From assembly GCF_002008165.1 (NCBI RefSeq), contig NZ_MRDM01000013.1:1-64000 (forward strand): a stretch of 64,000 nucleotides of DNA, read 5' to 3'. The DNA is from Rhizobium laguerreae (lineage in GTDB: Bacteria; Pseudomonadota; Alphaproteobacteria; Rhizobiales; Rhizobiaceae). This document shows positions 1-8,633 of this stretch, piece by piece. How positions within the stretch are numbered: position 1 is the first letter of the stretch; every line of letters begins with the position of its first letter. The notes below the pieces were generated by a model, which saw nothing but the letters and a program-made list of their open reading frames with translations, was not told where the DNA came from and made no database searches. The position numbers and the translations under genes are program-made.

Positions 1-292
1 GTGGTCTCCGTTCGTCCTAAGCAAACAAACAGAATCACAACTGGCTGATTTCACTCAACTCTTTTTCGGTCAGGCTCTAAGCGGTCTGCCTATTGATACC
101 GGTAGCTGCAGAAGCACTTTACGGCAGCAAGAGCTGATCGATGGGCTTACGGCGTAAACTCTTTTCGGCACGGCCACGCGGAAAAATTATCTTCAAGGCG
201 AACACACGAAAGTATCGTTCAGTAAATAAGCTTGTCATAGCATTAGCCACACCTGCCATTGAAAGTCTGCTCTCAAACGCGCTGCCAAGTTA
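1..292. other. Left-edge non-coding stretch
   Basis: No reading frame with codon use or motifs of a gene was seen in this first stretch. It lies beyond the stop codon of the substrate-binding-protein gene, which runs leftwards. No clear terminator with a T-tract was recognised. Confidence 0.4.
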
Positions 293-1477
293 TCACAGCG
301 CCGAAGCGTAAGGAAAAATGAGTTGTCCCGACGCTAGCCCGCCGGGGCTGACGACAACCTGCTTCGAGCCATCTCTGAACTGATCGGCGTTATGGCTATC
401 AATCCCCTGGAATTGCACTTGCACCACCCTGGGGTTCTCCCACTCGCCGTTCTTGCCGAACCGTATCTCGCCCATGACCGTATGGAATACCGCATTACGG
501 GTGAAATTCGACAAAGCCCGGTCGTCGAGCCCGCCGGTCGAGGTAATCGCCTTCGCGACGACTTGCATCTGAGCGTAGGCCAGCGGAGCCATGTAGTGCC
601 CGAGAAGGTCGACGCCTTCGACCCTGGCGCGCTCTCGATAGGTGTCTAGGAAGGCTGCCACGCCGGGGAAAATCATCGTCGAAACCGGAACCCAATACTC
701 GTAGTTCACCAAGCCGTTGAGCAGGGGACCGAGTGCCGTCTTTACGGACGTATTCTGAGGGCCGATCATACCCGCGCCCACCATCTTCGGACGGAAGGAG
801 TGTTTGCGAATGGCGCGGATGAGATCGATCGAATCCTGAATGTAGGAGCATAGGAAAAGCAGGTCGCAATTGCTCGCAGCGACCGCATCCAGTATCGGTG
901 CGAAGTCAGTGGTCGCAAGCGAATACTCAGCCTCGTGGATGACCTTGAAACCGTGTTTTTCCGCGTTGGCCCTTGCGCCAAGAATGGGATTTTTCGAGAA
1001 TACGGCATCCGCAGAAAGGAGTGCGACCGTCATAGGCCTTGGCTTCTGTTGTGCGGCAATCTCGAAGAAACCCTCCGTCAGAGCCGCGTTCGGGTCCGGA
1101 CCTGTTGGTATCATTGCAAAATAGTTCGTGTAAGAGAGCGCATTGTTGACGCCAAGACCCATCAATCCGACGAAATATCGCTCGCGTTCAATGATCAACG
1201 GCATGGCCGGCAATATGGTATTGGTGCCGTAGCCGCCGATGACCAGATCAACTCTATCCTTGTCGAGTAACCGTTCATATAGGCCAGATACGCGGGACGC
1301 ATCGCCTTCGTCGTCGTAGCAGACGAACTCGACGGGTCGGCCGAGCAGGCCGCCCGCGTCGTTGATTTCGCTTCGCCAAATTTCGTGCGCAAGCCGTGCC
1401 GACTGACTATTGCCCGCAAGCGGACCTGTCAATGAAAGGCAGTAGCCTATGCGGATCGGAGCTGTTGTAAACGACAT
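293..1477 (-). CDS. Periplasmic-binding-protein-fold ligand sensor, Leu/Ile/Val or amide/urea type
   Basis: A protein of about 394 residues with the type I periplasmic binding protein fold of branched-chain amino acid and amide/urea receptors (LivJ, FmdD, AmiC group). The N-terminus has the family opening IRIGYCLSLTGPLAG, followed by a lobe containing GRPVEFVCYDDEGD and DLVIGGYGTN. The ATG at 1475-1477 is chosen because an AAAGG stretch lies nine bases upstream; a start further upstream at 1528 is open but has no better signal. With this start there is no signal peptide or lipobox. The longer start adds only an Arg-rich leader. No permease or ATPase genes are adjacent. It may be a cytoplasmic ligand sensor like AmiC, or an orphan receptor whose export signal was lost. 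Family placement is sure; the ligand is unknown. Confidence 0.75.
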   Translation of the reverse strand: MSFTTAPIRIGYCLSLTGPLAGNSQSARLAHEIWRSEINDAGGLLGRPVEFVCYDDEGDASRVSGLYERLLDKDRVDLVIGGYGTNTILPAMPLIIERERYFVGLMGLGVNNALSYTNYFAMIPTGPDPNAALTEGFFEIAAQQKPRPMTVALLSADAVFSKNPILGARANAEKHGFKVIHEAEYSLATTDFAPILDAVAASNCDLLFLCSYIQDSIDLIRAIRKHSFRPKMVGAGMIGPQNTSVKTALGPLLNGLVNYEYWVPVSTMIFPGVAAFLDTYRERARVEGVDLLGHYMAPLAYAQMQVVAKAITSTGGLDDRALSNFTRNAVFHTVMGEIRFGKNGEWENPRVVQVQFQGIDSHNADQFRDGSKQVVVSPGGLASGQLIFPYASAL

Positions 1478-1528
1478 GACCATGCGCCTTTGCTGACGGA
1501 AGAACCAGGACAGCCTCGGCACTACCAT

Positions 1529-1979
1529 CTAAGAAGAATTGAGCCTTGGCAGGTGGTTCGGCTTCGTTCGATCTTTGGGTCCGTTCCAGTTTATGCTGTG
1601 CGAGGGCAGTTTAGCGAGCGTCGGCTATCGTCACTAGGCTCACAATGGTGAAGCTGTGTCGCAGAACACGGAACGCGTCCTTCCGTCGCGAGGGTCGATA
1701 GATCAGCAACCCGCTGATTATCGTGCTTGCGGAGCGGGTTTTCTTTCTTGCGACAGGAGGCCTGCCGAAATGGAAGTTATGCAAAGCATTGTTGCGGCAA
1801 CGCGATCGAAGCTGCGGGGCATCAGGTCGTTCCAGTTTTTGCGACACAGCTTTCCAATATCGGTAACTAGCCCACTCGTGCGCCTTACCCATACTTGTCG
1901 CTTTCAATGGTGGGCGTTTGTTGCGCCCAATCTGGGCAGCCGCTCGCGTATCACAAGATCAACCCGATGGAGTTAAGCC
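1529..1979. other. Intergenic region without a supported gene
   Basis: Open frames on both strands here overlap each other, have no family motif and carry poor start signals. The region separates two divergently read genes, so promoters for both are expected, but no convincing pair of promoter hexamers was picked out. Confidence 0.4.
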
Positions 1980-2348
1980 ATGCAAGCCTTAGACTATGAC
2001 GGACTCATGCAAGCAAACCTGACCGGCGTATTCAGCGAGCGCGATCCAGAACGGCGCCTGATCGCGATCGGCGAACTCTACGCTGCGAACGCTACACTTA
2101 ATGAGCCGGAAACTTCGGTCATCGGCCATGCGTCGATTTCCGATGCTGTCACCGCCGTTCTTGCTAGTTTACCCGCCGACTTCGTCTTCTCGGCAATGGG
2201 GCCAGCCCTCGGTCACCACGGTATTGGCCGTTTGCGATGGCAAGCAGGCCCTCCTGATGGTCCTTCAGCGGTTACTGGCATGGATATCGCTCATTTCCAG
2301 GATGGTCGGATACATTCGCTGTATGTTTTTATCGAACCCGGCACCTAA
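1980..2348 (+). CDS. NTF2-like / SnoaL-fold protein
   Basis: A 122-residue protein with the layout of the nuclear-transport-factor-2-like (SnoaL) superfamily: an N-terminal helix pair containing ERDPERRLIAIGELYAANATL, then strands with the typical HASISDAV and DIAHFQDGRIHSLYVF endings. Members are small cone-shaped barrels acting as isomerases, hydrolases or binding modules; the substrate cannot be told from sequence. The ATG follows a GGAG seven bases upstream. It stands alone, upstream of a convergent LysR gene. Identification to superfamily level is good, specific function unknown. Confidence 0.75.
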   Translation: MQALDYDGLMQANLTGVFSERDPERRLIAIGELYAANATLNEPETSVIGHASISDAVTAVLASLPADFVFSAMGPALGHHGIGRLRWQAGPPDGPSAVTGMDIAHFQDGRIHSLYVFIEPGT

Positions 2349-2614
2349 GGGAGTTTGCTCACGGGCATTGACTTAAAGATGCGAGAAGCCATGCGTGCTC
2401 GAACGGAACTGACATCAAAGATGTCGTCAAAATCATTCAGCCCGCGGCTGTTCGGTATTGGTGTCGCTCGTGAAGCTGGCCGTTACGAGCATGATCACAA
2501 GCCGGGCTATTGGACCAAGCGGTCGACTGGCTGGCGAGCTTCGGCATGCCACTTTTGATGATCTGGTAACGAAGAGTACAAACGCCAGTTCGCCGCGATA
2601 CCGACGAAATGAGG
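2349..2614. other. Intergenic region, possible decayed sequence
   Basis: Several short overlapping frames are open on both strands, but none continues a recognisable family. It lies between convergent genes. Nothing is supported here. Confidence 0.35.
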
Positions 2615-3499
2615 CTATGCATCCGGGGCCTTACCGTCATCGAAGCATTCGATCAGCATTTCCGTCAGGACACGAACTTTCTTGGCTGGATATTGTGCGG
2701 GGGGCCGCACAACGTAAATACCAGCCGTGGGCAATGGATAATTTGGCATCACAGGAACAAGCGTACCCGATGCAACATGATCTTTGATGAGCCCCTCGGG
2801 GAGATAGGCTATCCCGATACCCGCTACCGCGGCGGCCGTGAGAGCGACGGCGTTGTCAGCCTTGAAGCGGCCTCGCGGATTGACCGTGATGATCATCTCG
2901 CCATCCAGAAACTGCCAAGTTTCCGTTCCCTGCATGAGAGCCTGATGGTTGGCAAGATCTTCCGGCGTCTCGGGAGACCCATGTTTCTCGATATAGTCGG
3001 GGCTCGCAACGAGCTTCCCGTAAATCGGGCCGACGCGTCTCGCGATCAGATTGGAGTCCTGAAGATAGCCGAGCCGTATTGCGCAGTCGTAGCCTTCCAT
3101 GATGAGATCGACGACCTGGTCACTGTAACAAGTCTGTATTTGCAAGAGCGGATGACGGCGCGCCATTTCCGCGAAGACGCTGGCCAAGTGTGTTGGCCCG
3201 AACGACAAAGGTGCAGCGATCCGTAAGCGCCCGCGAAGCTCACCGGCGGGCAAGATCGTTTCCTTGGCCACGTCGATTTCCGCACAGACTCTTGCTGCAT
3301 AATCCCGGAACGTGCTGCCCGCTTCGGTGAGTGCTGCGCCACGAGTGTTTCTCGCCAGAAGCTGGACACCGAGTTCCTCCTCAAGCCGGACCAGCCGTCG
3401 GCTGACCATCGACTTCGAGACACCAAGTCGCATTGCAGCGGCCGTCACACCTCTAGCATCCGCAAGCTCCACAAACGTCCTAAGGTCTTCGATGTCCAA
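2615..3499 (-). CDS. LysR-family transcriptional regulator (paralogue A)
   Basis: An LTTR of about 294 residues. The N-terminal winged helix-turn-helix reads LDIEDLRTFVELADARGVT and GVSKSMVSRRLVRLEEELGV; the effector domain follows with the LRGRLRIAAPLSFG junction. A TTG at 3497-3499 is preferred because GGGGAA lies six bases upstream and the homologous regulator at 8634-9659 starts at the same place with the same type of ribosome site; a GTG at 3523 would add eight residues. It is divergent from the isochorismatase-like gene beginning at 3655, the usual arrangement for a LysR protein and its target, so control of that gene is inferred. It is clearly paralogous to the second LysR gene in the window over its whole length. 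Confidence 0.88.
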   Translation of the reverse strand: MDIEDLRTFVELADARGVTAAAMRLGVSKSMVSRRLVRLEEELGVQLLARNTRGAALTEAGSTFRDYAARVCAEIDVAKETILPAGELRGRLRIAAPLSFGPTHLASVFAEMARRHPLLQIQTCYSDQVVDLIMEGYDCAIRLGYLQDSNLIARRVGPIYGKLVASPDYIEKHGSPETPEDLANHQALMQGTETWQFLDGEMIITVNPRGRFKADNAVALTAAAVAGIGIAYLPEGLIKDHVASGTLVPVMPNYPLPTAGIYVVRPPAQYPAKKVRVLTEMLIECFDDGKAPDA

Positions 3500-3654
3500 T
3501 TGGTGTTCCCCGTTTGGCGACACAGCTTTGCAAGATTGAACACTACCGCATCATTTTGTGGAATGACAGTGTCCGCGTCAACGGCAGCGCCTCTGTCAGC
3601 GCATGCTGATCAAATCGTTCAACGCACCCTTTAAATGACAGCAGAGGATTTATC
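3500..3654. promoter_or_regulatory. Divergent LysR/isochorismatase promoter region
   Basis: The roughly 155 bases between the divergent LysR and hydrolase genes must hold promoters for both and, by LysR family precedent, a regulator binding site. No single operator was resolved by eye, so this is positional inference only. Confidence 0.4.
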
Positions 3655-4305
3655 ATGACCTTTCGTAACGGCCTTTCGTCACTCCTTCGCCCCGAAGATT
3701 CGGTACTGGTTTTGATCGACCACCAGCCTTATCAGCTTGCGAACCTAAACAGCCATGAGCCGCAAATGGTGGTCAACAACACTGTGGGCCTGGCGAAGGT
3801 CGCAAAGGCGTTTGGTGTGCCGACAATCCTGACCACCGTCGTTGCCGGACGTGGCGGCAACCTTTTTCCGCAGGTCTCTGACGTATTTCCGGGCCAGGAA
3901 ATCATCGACCGAACCTTTATCAACACTTGGCAGGACCCGAAGGTGGTGGATGTGGTTAAGGCCACGGGTCGCAAGCAGTTGATCCTCGCCGGTCTGTGGA
4001 CCGAGGTATGCGTCGCGATGCCGGCGATCCAGGCACTTGGCGAAGGTTGGGACGTCACGGTCATCACCGATGCTTCCGGCGGTGTCTCGGTCGAAGCGCA
4101 CCAGGTCGCCATCCAGCGCATGATTGCGGCTGGTGCCAACATGATGACCTGGCTCGCTCTGGCGGCCGAATGGCAGCGTGACTGGGCTCGTGCGGAAACT
4201 GCAGGGAAGGTCACAGATGTGATCATCCAGCATGCTGGTGGCAGCGGCATCGCATATCTCTGGGAACAGCAACTGCTCAATACGCCTGTTCCCAAAACGG
4301 CCTGA
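3655..4305 (+). CDS. Isochorismatase-family cysteine hydrolase (YcaC-like)
   Basis: A 216-residue alpha/beta hydrolase of the isochorismatase superfamily, closest in pattern to YcaC-type proteins. The catalytic Asp is D22 in VLVLIDHQP, and the nucleophile is C119 in GLWTEVCVAMPA; R86 in IIDRTFINTW sits where the family basic residue lies. The C-terminal part with MMTWLALAAEWQRDW is characteristic of the YcaC branch. YcaC proteins are oligomeric and their physiological substrate is unsettled, so amide or carbamate hydrolysis is only an inference. The ATG is preceded by a weak purine run. The gene diverges from the LysR regulator at 2615-3499, which probably controls it. Confidence 0.88.
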   Translation: MTFRNGLSSLLRPEDSVLVLIDHQPYQLANLNSHEPQMVVNNTVGLAKVAKAFGVPTILTTVVAGRGGNLFPQVSDVFPGQEIIDRTFINTWQDPKVVDVVKATGRKQLILAGLWTEVCVAMPAIQALGEGWDVTVITDASGGVSVEAHQVAIQRMIAAGANMMTWLALAAEWQRDWARAETAGKVTDVIIQHAGGSGIAYLWEQQLLNTPVPKTA

Positions 4306-4398
4306 TGATTTTACCCGGGTTGGCGGGCTCCGATGATGGATTGCCAAGAGTGTCTTATCGGACCTCGCCACCCAAATCCGGTGCACCGAATAAGGACC

Positions 4399-5249
4399 AT
4401 GAATTTGTCGATCGATCACTTCCCCGTCGGGTTAGAGTTGGATGTTTCCTATCCAAACTTCACAGCCAGCCTTTCACTTTTATCAACGACGCAACTGAAA
4501 TTCGAGATCAAAGAGGGGCCGCTTGCTCACATCGAGATCGTCGATATTCACGTCGTGCCGCTTGGTAACAGCCTGTTTACAGTTAGCTGGCAGGAGAAGG
4601 ACGGTGCCACTGTCACCAACGTCCAAGACTTCGACCGCGGCCTGATCCATTCGCATGCGACGTTGCGAACGGCCAGTTCCTGCGGATGACCGGTTCGATT
4701 GCAGTCACGCGTGCCACCGATCGTGTTATCGACGATCGTCCCCAGCGCAACAAGGCTCTGGCGCGCGAAGCAATGACATCGTTGTTCCAGCGTCACGAGG
4801 TGGCGGCGGTCGAGCGGCTTTATGCGCCAGATTACGTGCAGCACAATCCCAGTATCCCTCAAGGCCGGGACGCCTTGAAAGCCCTGGTCAATAACCTGCC
4901 GCAGGACGTCTACTACGAACCCGGCCTCACGCTGGCCGAGGGGAATTTTGTCGCCATCCATGGCCGCATCCGCGGTTGGGCCGAAAGCACGCAAATCGTG
5001 GTCGATCTGTTCCGTGTCGAGAATGGCAAACTGGTTGAGCACTGGGATGTACTCCAAGATGAAGTACCAGTCGCGGCAACCCTCGGCGGCACCGCTATGT
5101 TCGACCCGAAAGAAGCAGAGTTCCGCACCGAAACGGCTAACACGTATACAGATACCCCGCGCAAGCAATTGCGCGGGAGGCCCTCGTTCAGGGACTTATG
5201 CTGGCGACGCGTCATGTCGACGGTCTTCATCGAAGGCCATGTCAACTGA
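4399..5249 (+). pseudogene. MoaF-like + SnoaL-like gene split by a frameshift
   Basis: Two adjoining frames together read as one protein. From ATG 4399 the first frame encodes a MoaF-related beta-barrel (FPVGLELDVSYPNF, NSLFTVSWQEKDG, DFDRGLIHSHATL). Near 4663-4668 the homology passes into the next frame as ANGQFLRMTGSI, the usual end of a MoaF domain, and continues into a SnoaL/NTF2-like domain (LAREAMTSLFQRHEVAAVERLYAPDYVQHNP, LVEHWDVLQDEV). The shift fits loss of one base between about 4660 and 4670. The second frame has an ATG at 4686 but no good ribosome site, so a separate gene is less likely, though not excluded. The last 40 residues (rich in Arg, after FDPKEAEF) do not resemble the family and may be read-through past the original end. 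Confidence 0.6.
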
Positions 5250-5273
5250 TCCACCGTATTGCGAGGGCTTTTC

Positions 5274-5370
5274 ATGAAATTGGTAGTGACAGCTTTGCGG
5301 CCATCCTCCTGGATCCGGCGACAGGGAAGCTCCCGTCTTATGCCGAGCGCACGGAACGACGTCAAAAATG
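5274..5370 (+). pseudogene. 5' fragment of an LLM-class flavin oxidoreductase gene
   Basis: In the frame beginning at 5276 the sequence reads EIGSDSFAAILLDPATGKLPS, closely matching the first residues of the intact luciferase-like monooxygenase at 9680-10729 (EIGIDSFAAILPDPATGQVPS). The ATG at 5274 is out of frame by one base relative to this, and homology stops after about 32 codons at a TGA. It is therefore a truncated and frameshifted remnant of a paralogue, in opposite orientation to the intact copy. Confidence 0.65.
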
Positions 5371-5500
5371 ACAAGAGGCTGGCGTGGTCAGCCACAGTTC
5401 AAGCGGTTGGCGGCCATCCATCGGCAGACGGATCGGCGTGTAAGCGACGGTGAGTGAGGCCTCGGGCGTGGGATATGTCGCGAAAGATCGATCAGGTTGT

Positions 5501-5932
5501 TCATGACTGGCTGTCCTTCTGCGTCACGGATGGACCCGCTTCGCGAAACCATCGCTGCGCATCCGCGCCGGCCGGAGTTTTCATCGGCGCGTCCGGTTCG
5601 GTCACTGCACGCCAGACGGCATCGGCTACGTCTTGCGGCGTCGTGAATTCAGTGCCGGATCGCAGCGTCGTTAGATAATCCTGAACGAATGCGGCATAGG
5701 GTTCGGGAATTTCATGCCCATCCGGGCGACGCATTCTTCCCGAAGCCGGTTGTTGACGCAGAGCCTGGCAGGACCAGTTTGGCCCGTACATCAAACAGGC
5801 CCGCCTTGAGCGCGAGGCTCTCTGTAAAGGCATTCAATGCCGCCTTACTGGCGCTATAGACTGACAGCGCCGGAAGCGGTTTGATGGTGACACCGGAACT
5901 GACATTTACGATCACACCGGAGATCTCCTCGT
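5501..5932 (-). pseudogene. C-terminal part of a short-chain dehydrogenase
   Basis: Reading leftwards, the sequence contains the SDR active-site region GVIVNVSSGVTIKPLPALS followed by VYSASKAALNAFTESLALK, with catalytic Ser, Tyr and Lys present, then a frameshift near 5735 and the C-terminal tail RRPDGHEIPEPYAAFVQDYL. The NAD(P)-binding N-terminal half is absent; the sequence before it belongs to a different SDR. It is non-functional as it stands. Confidence 0.65.
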
Positions 5933-6310
5933 CGAAAAAAGGAGCCGCCGGTCGAGCCATCCTTATCGATGGGTGAGAGAAAGACGACACTCTTCGCGGC
6001 CTGTTCGACGGTGCGATAACGCGAATGGCCGCGCAAGTCGGTGGCGGTTAAGCCTGGATCGGGAGGCGACGACATTCGCCTCATAGACGGTGTGAATGTC
6101 ATCGATTAATCGATTGTTGGCTGGGAGTGGTCGTTTCCCGGCCAGCAATACCGGCATTGTTGATCAGGACGTTAAGCTTTCCGTCCTCGCCCTCCACCCG
6201 ACCAGCGGCCGCGCTAAACCAACGCCATCCTTGACATCCATTTCGATTGCCCTGACACCGAGACCTTCGGCAGTGAGCACCGCTACGGTTTCATCCTGCA
6301 TGCTATTCTC
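5933..6310 (-). pseudogene. Second short-chain dehydrogenase remnant with internal deletion
   Basis: In pieces and different frames this stretch carries AEGLGVRAIEMDVKDG, then LNVLINNAGIAGRETT (the SDR NNAG motif), then IDDIHTVYEANVV, and directly after it an SDR C-terminus, PGLTATDLRGHSRYRTVEQA with GSTGGSFF. The part between the NNAG region and the C-terminus, including the catalytic Tyr and Lys, is missing. The C-terminus is joined without a gap to the middle of another SDR at about 5932. The order of pieces indicates deletion and recombination between two SDR genes. Confidence 0.6.
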
Positions 6311-6326
6311 CAATGGGATATTCTGC

Positions 6327-7577
6327 TCACTTTCGAAGAACATCCTGCCATTCAGGATGTCGCTCAATCTGGGCTTTCGCAAACGGGCAAAGGGGAATGA
6401 TAAAAACACCCTCGCGTCGGGCATCTTCGACCGCCTGGCGCACAAGCCGCTCACCAACTTTTCTCCCCCGTAAGGCCGCGGGGACGTCGGTGTGATCGAT
6501 GATGATGAGCTGTGTGCCAGCTCGGCTGTAGGTCATCTCCGCCTCGACGCCCTCTACCACGATCCGATACCGCCCTTTCGACGCCCCGTCCTCCCGTTCC
6601 ACTTCCTCGCTAACCGAAGAAGCGGCCTTCTCCGGAACCTTCGCATTCAGTTCCCGAACTTTGCCCCGCTGCCCGTGCGTGCACTCAAGCTGGTCGCGAT
6701 CCCAATTTCCAAGTTCGGCGGCTGCTTCGTAAGTCGACACAAGAAACGCCAGTAGCGCTTCGTCAGGATCGGCTGCAGCTTGGACCGCCTCATAAGGAAG
6801 GATGAACTCCGACAGGCCCTCATGCCAGAATGCCGCATCAGGCCGAACAGACGCAGCCCTGAAACCGCTCGGTGCGGGATAGGCATAGGCATAGAATGCG
6901 GGATAATCGATGCCGCCACCTCCCGGCCAAAAGCCCGCCGAAGATACCTCGCGGTCATAGGCCTCCTGCGCCACATTGTCCGGCAGTGCTGGTATGCCGC
7001 CTGGATGGATTGGCGCCTGCCGCCCCGAAAACCGTGTGACGGCTAAATCAAAGCTGCCCCAGAAAAGGTGTACAGGACTGGATTTCCCGATGAAGGATGT
7101 CCGGAACGCTTTGAATACACGGTCTATTGCCATCAATGCCTGATGAAAATTCTGGACGGCCTCGCGGTCATACGAACGTTCCCGATGGTCCTCATCGAAC
7201 GGCACGGGGTCCGCCACTTCATTTGGCTGGCCATGGAAGTCGGGATTGCCGCCGAGTTCGGAGATCAGATGGGTGAAATTGGCATGAAACTCAGCGACGG
7301 TAGACGCCCCCAGCGCAAACGAAGCCCGGCGTCCGTCGCCGCTCGTGCCCACTACGGCATGGTCGTGAAAGTCGATCACAATCTCGATGCCGGGGCCATC
7401 AGGAATTGGAGAGGACGTCAGACCGGAAGGGGTCACGTAGAAAGTCGCGTTCCAGGAATGGTTGAGCCACGGTGTATGAGCCAGCCGGTATTTGCCGACG
7501 ACCTGCAGATAAAGGTGCAGGGCGGAACACGTCTCGCGCCAGCTGAGGTAGTCGAGGCGGGGCCATTTATTGCTCAT
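6327..7577 (-). CDS. DUF5996 protein fused to a small GNAT-type acetyltransferase domain
   Basis: A 416-residue protein in two parts. Residues 1 to about 310 match the DUF5996 family: WPRLDYLSWRETCSALHLYL near the start, HSWNATFYVTPSGLTSSPIP, then GIDYPAFYAYAYPAPSGF and AAFWHEGLSEFILPYEAV. After a charged linker, residues about 335-416 form a compact Yjdj/GNAT-like acetyltransferase domain with ALRGRKVGERLVRQAVEDAR as the acetyl-CoA loop and IIPLCPFAKAQIERHPEW. The ATG at 7575-7577 has GGAG eight bases upstream; the longer open frame to 7748 is antisense to the pirin gene and rejected. The function of DUF5996 is unknown. The fusion suggests a modifying role but that is inference. Confidence 0.78.
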   Translation of the reverse strand: MSNKWPRLDYLSWRETCSALHLYLQVVGKYRLAHTPWLNHSWNATFYVTPSGLTSSPIPDGPGIEIVIDFHDHAVVGTSGDGRRASFALGASTVAEFHANFTHLISELGGNPDFHGQPNEVADPVPFDEDHRERSYDREAVQNFHQALMAIDRVFKAFRTSFIGKSSPVHLFWGSFDLAVTRFSGRQAPIHPGGIPALPDNVAQEAYDREVSSAGFWPGGGGIDYPAFYAYAYPAPSGFRAASVRPDAAFWHEGLSEFILPYEAVQAAADPDEALLAFLVSTYEAAAELGNWDRDQLECTHGQRGKVRELNAKVPEKAASSVSEEVEREDGASKGRYRIVVEGVEAEMTYSRAGTQLIIIDHTDVPAALRGRKVGERLVRQAVEDARREGVFIIPLCPFAKAQIERHPEWQDVLRK

Positions 7578-7666
7578 TTTACTTACTCCATTTCTGCCGA
7601 AACACGACGACGTCGTGAATGCGGTTCGGTTTGATCGACCGCGCCAGGGCGATCGCGCTCCTGTCG

Positions 7667-8602
7667 TCATTCCGGAAGCGGTATATGCTCGTCCCGATCG
7701 TCGATCGGCAGGTCGAACATGCCTTCGCCCCATTTCTGCGACTGCCATTCAGCCTTGGCTTCCTCAATTCGCTCTTTCGACGAAGCGACGAAGTTCCACC
7801 AGATGTAGCGCGGTCCAGACAGTGTAGCCCCGCCTAAGATCATCAGGCGAGCGCCTTTCTGTCCTGCTGCAACCGTGATCCTGTCACCGGGGCGGAAGAC
7901 CATCATCTGCTGTGCCTCAAACTCCTGACCAGCGATCGAGATCGAGCCTTCGACGATATAGATGCCTCTGTCTTCGTGATTGTCTGGCATCGGCAGGCGA
8001 GCTCCCGCCTCCAGCGTGACATCGGCATAGAATGTCTCAGAAAACATGGTTGCGGGAGCGGTCTTGCCGTAGGCGTTGCCGAGAATGAGCCGAACCGACA
8101 CCCCGTGATCCTCGATCACCGGTAGTAAATCCTCACCGTAGTGGTTGAACGTTGGCGCCATGTCCTCGTTCTCTTCCGGCAAGGCGAGCCAGGTCTGGAT
8201 CCCGAAGAGGCTGTTCGGCCCGGTTCGGGCGGTGGCGGATGTTCGCTCCGAATGGGAAACACCGCGGCCCGCGACCATCCAGTTCAACGCACCAGGGCGG
8301 ATGATCTGGTCGGCTCCGGTGCTGTCGCGGTGGTGAAAGTCGCCGCGATAAAGGTAGGTGACGGTCCCGAGACCGATATGCGGGTGAGGACGGACGTCGA
8401 TGCCCTGGCCGGTCAACAATTCCGCCGGGCCCGCCTGATCGAAGAAGATGAATGGTCCCACCATCTGTCGCTTCGGGGCCGGCAGGGCGCGCCGGACCTC
8501 AAAGCCGCCGAGGTCGCGAGCGCGGGGAATGATGAGGGTCTCGATCGCGTCGATGCCAACCTCGTCCGGGCAGCCTGGTTCGATTGCGGGGTTCCAGCTC
8601 AT
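7667..8602 (-). CDS. Pirin-family bicupin protein
   Basis: A 311-residue pirin. The N-terminal cupin has the metal ligands H73 and H75 in RPHPHIGLGTVTYL and H117 and E119 in GRGVSHSERT, the full iron site. The C-terminal cupin contains IYIVEGSISIAGQEF and GPRYIWWNFVASSKERIEEA, the pirin signature end. Pirins are cytoplasmic; some have quercetinase activity and some modulate regulators or enzymes, so the role here is open. The ATG follows GAAAGG at about ten bases. It ends 89 bases before the DUF5996 fusion on the same strand, and follows a LysR gene, likely part of the same catabolic neighbourhood. Confidence 0.9.
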   Translation of the reverse strand: MSWNPAIEPGCPDEVGIDAIETLIIPRARDLGGFEVRRALPAPKRQMVGPFIFFDQAGPAELLTGQGIDVRPHPHIGLGTVTYLYRGDFHHRDSTGADQIIRPGALNWMVAGRGVSHSERTSATARTGPNSLFGIQTWLALPEENEDMAPTFNHYGEDLLPVIEDHGVSVRLILGNAYGKTAPATMFSETFYADVTLEAGARLPMPDNHEDRGIYIVEGSISIAGQEFEAQQMMVFRPGDRITVAAGQKGARLMILGGATLSGPRYIWWNFVASSKERIEEAKAEWQSQKWGEGMFDLPIDDRDEHIPLPE

Positions 8603-8633
8603 GTGCGGACACCTTTCTTATCTGGTGGGCGAT

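Noticed and set aside
1656..1976. 106-codon plus-strand frame
   Set aside because: No motif, poor start, overlaps a similar minus-strand frame of equal weight.
2609..3226. 205-codon plus-strand frame
   Set aside because: It is antisense to the LysR gene, whose family motifs are clear, and itself has none.
3745..4419. 224-codon and 187-codon minus-strand frames
   Set aside because: Both lie opposite the isochorismatase-like gene; their composition mirrors its codon bias.
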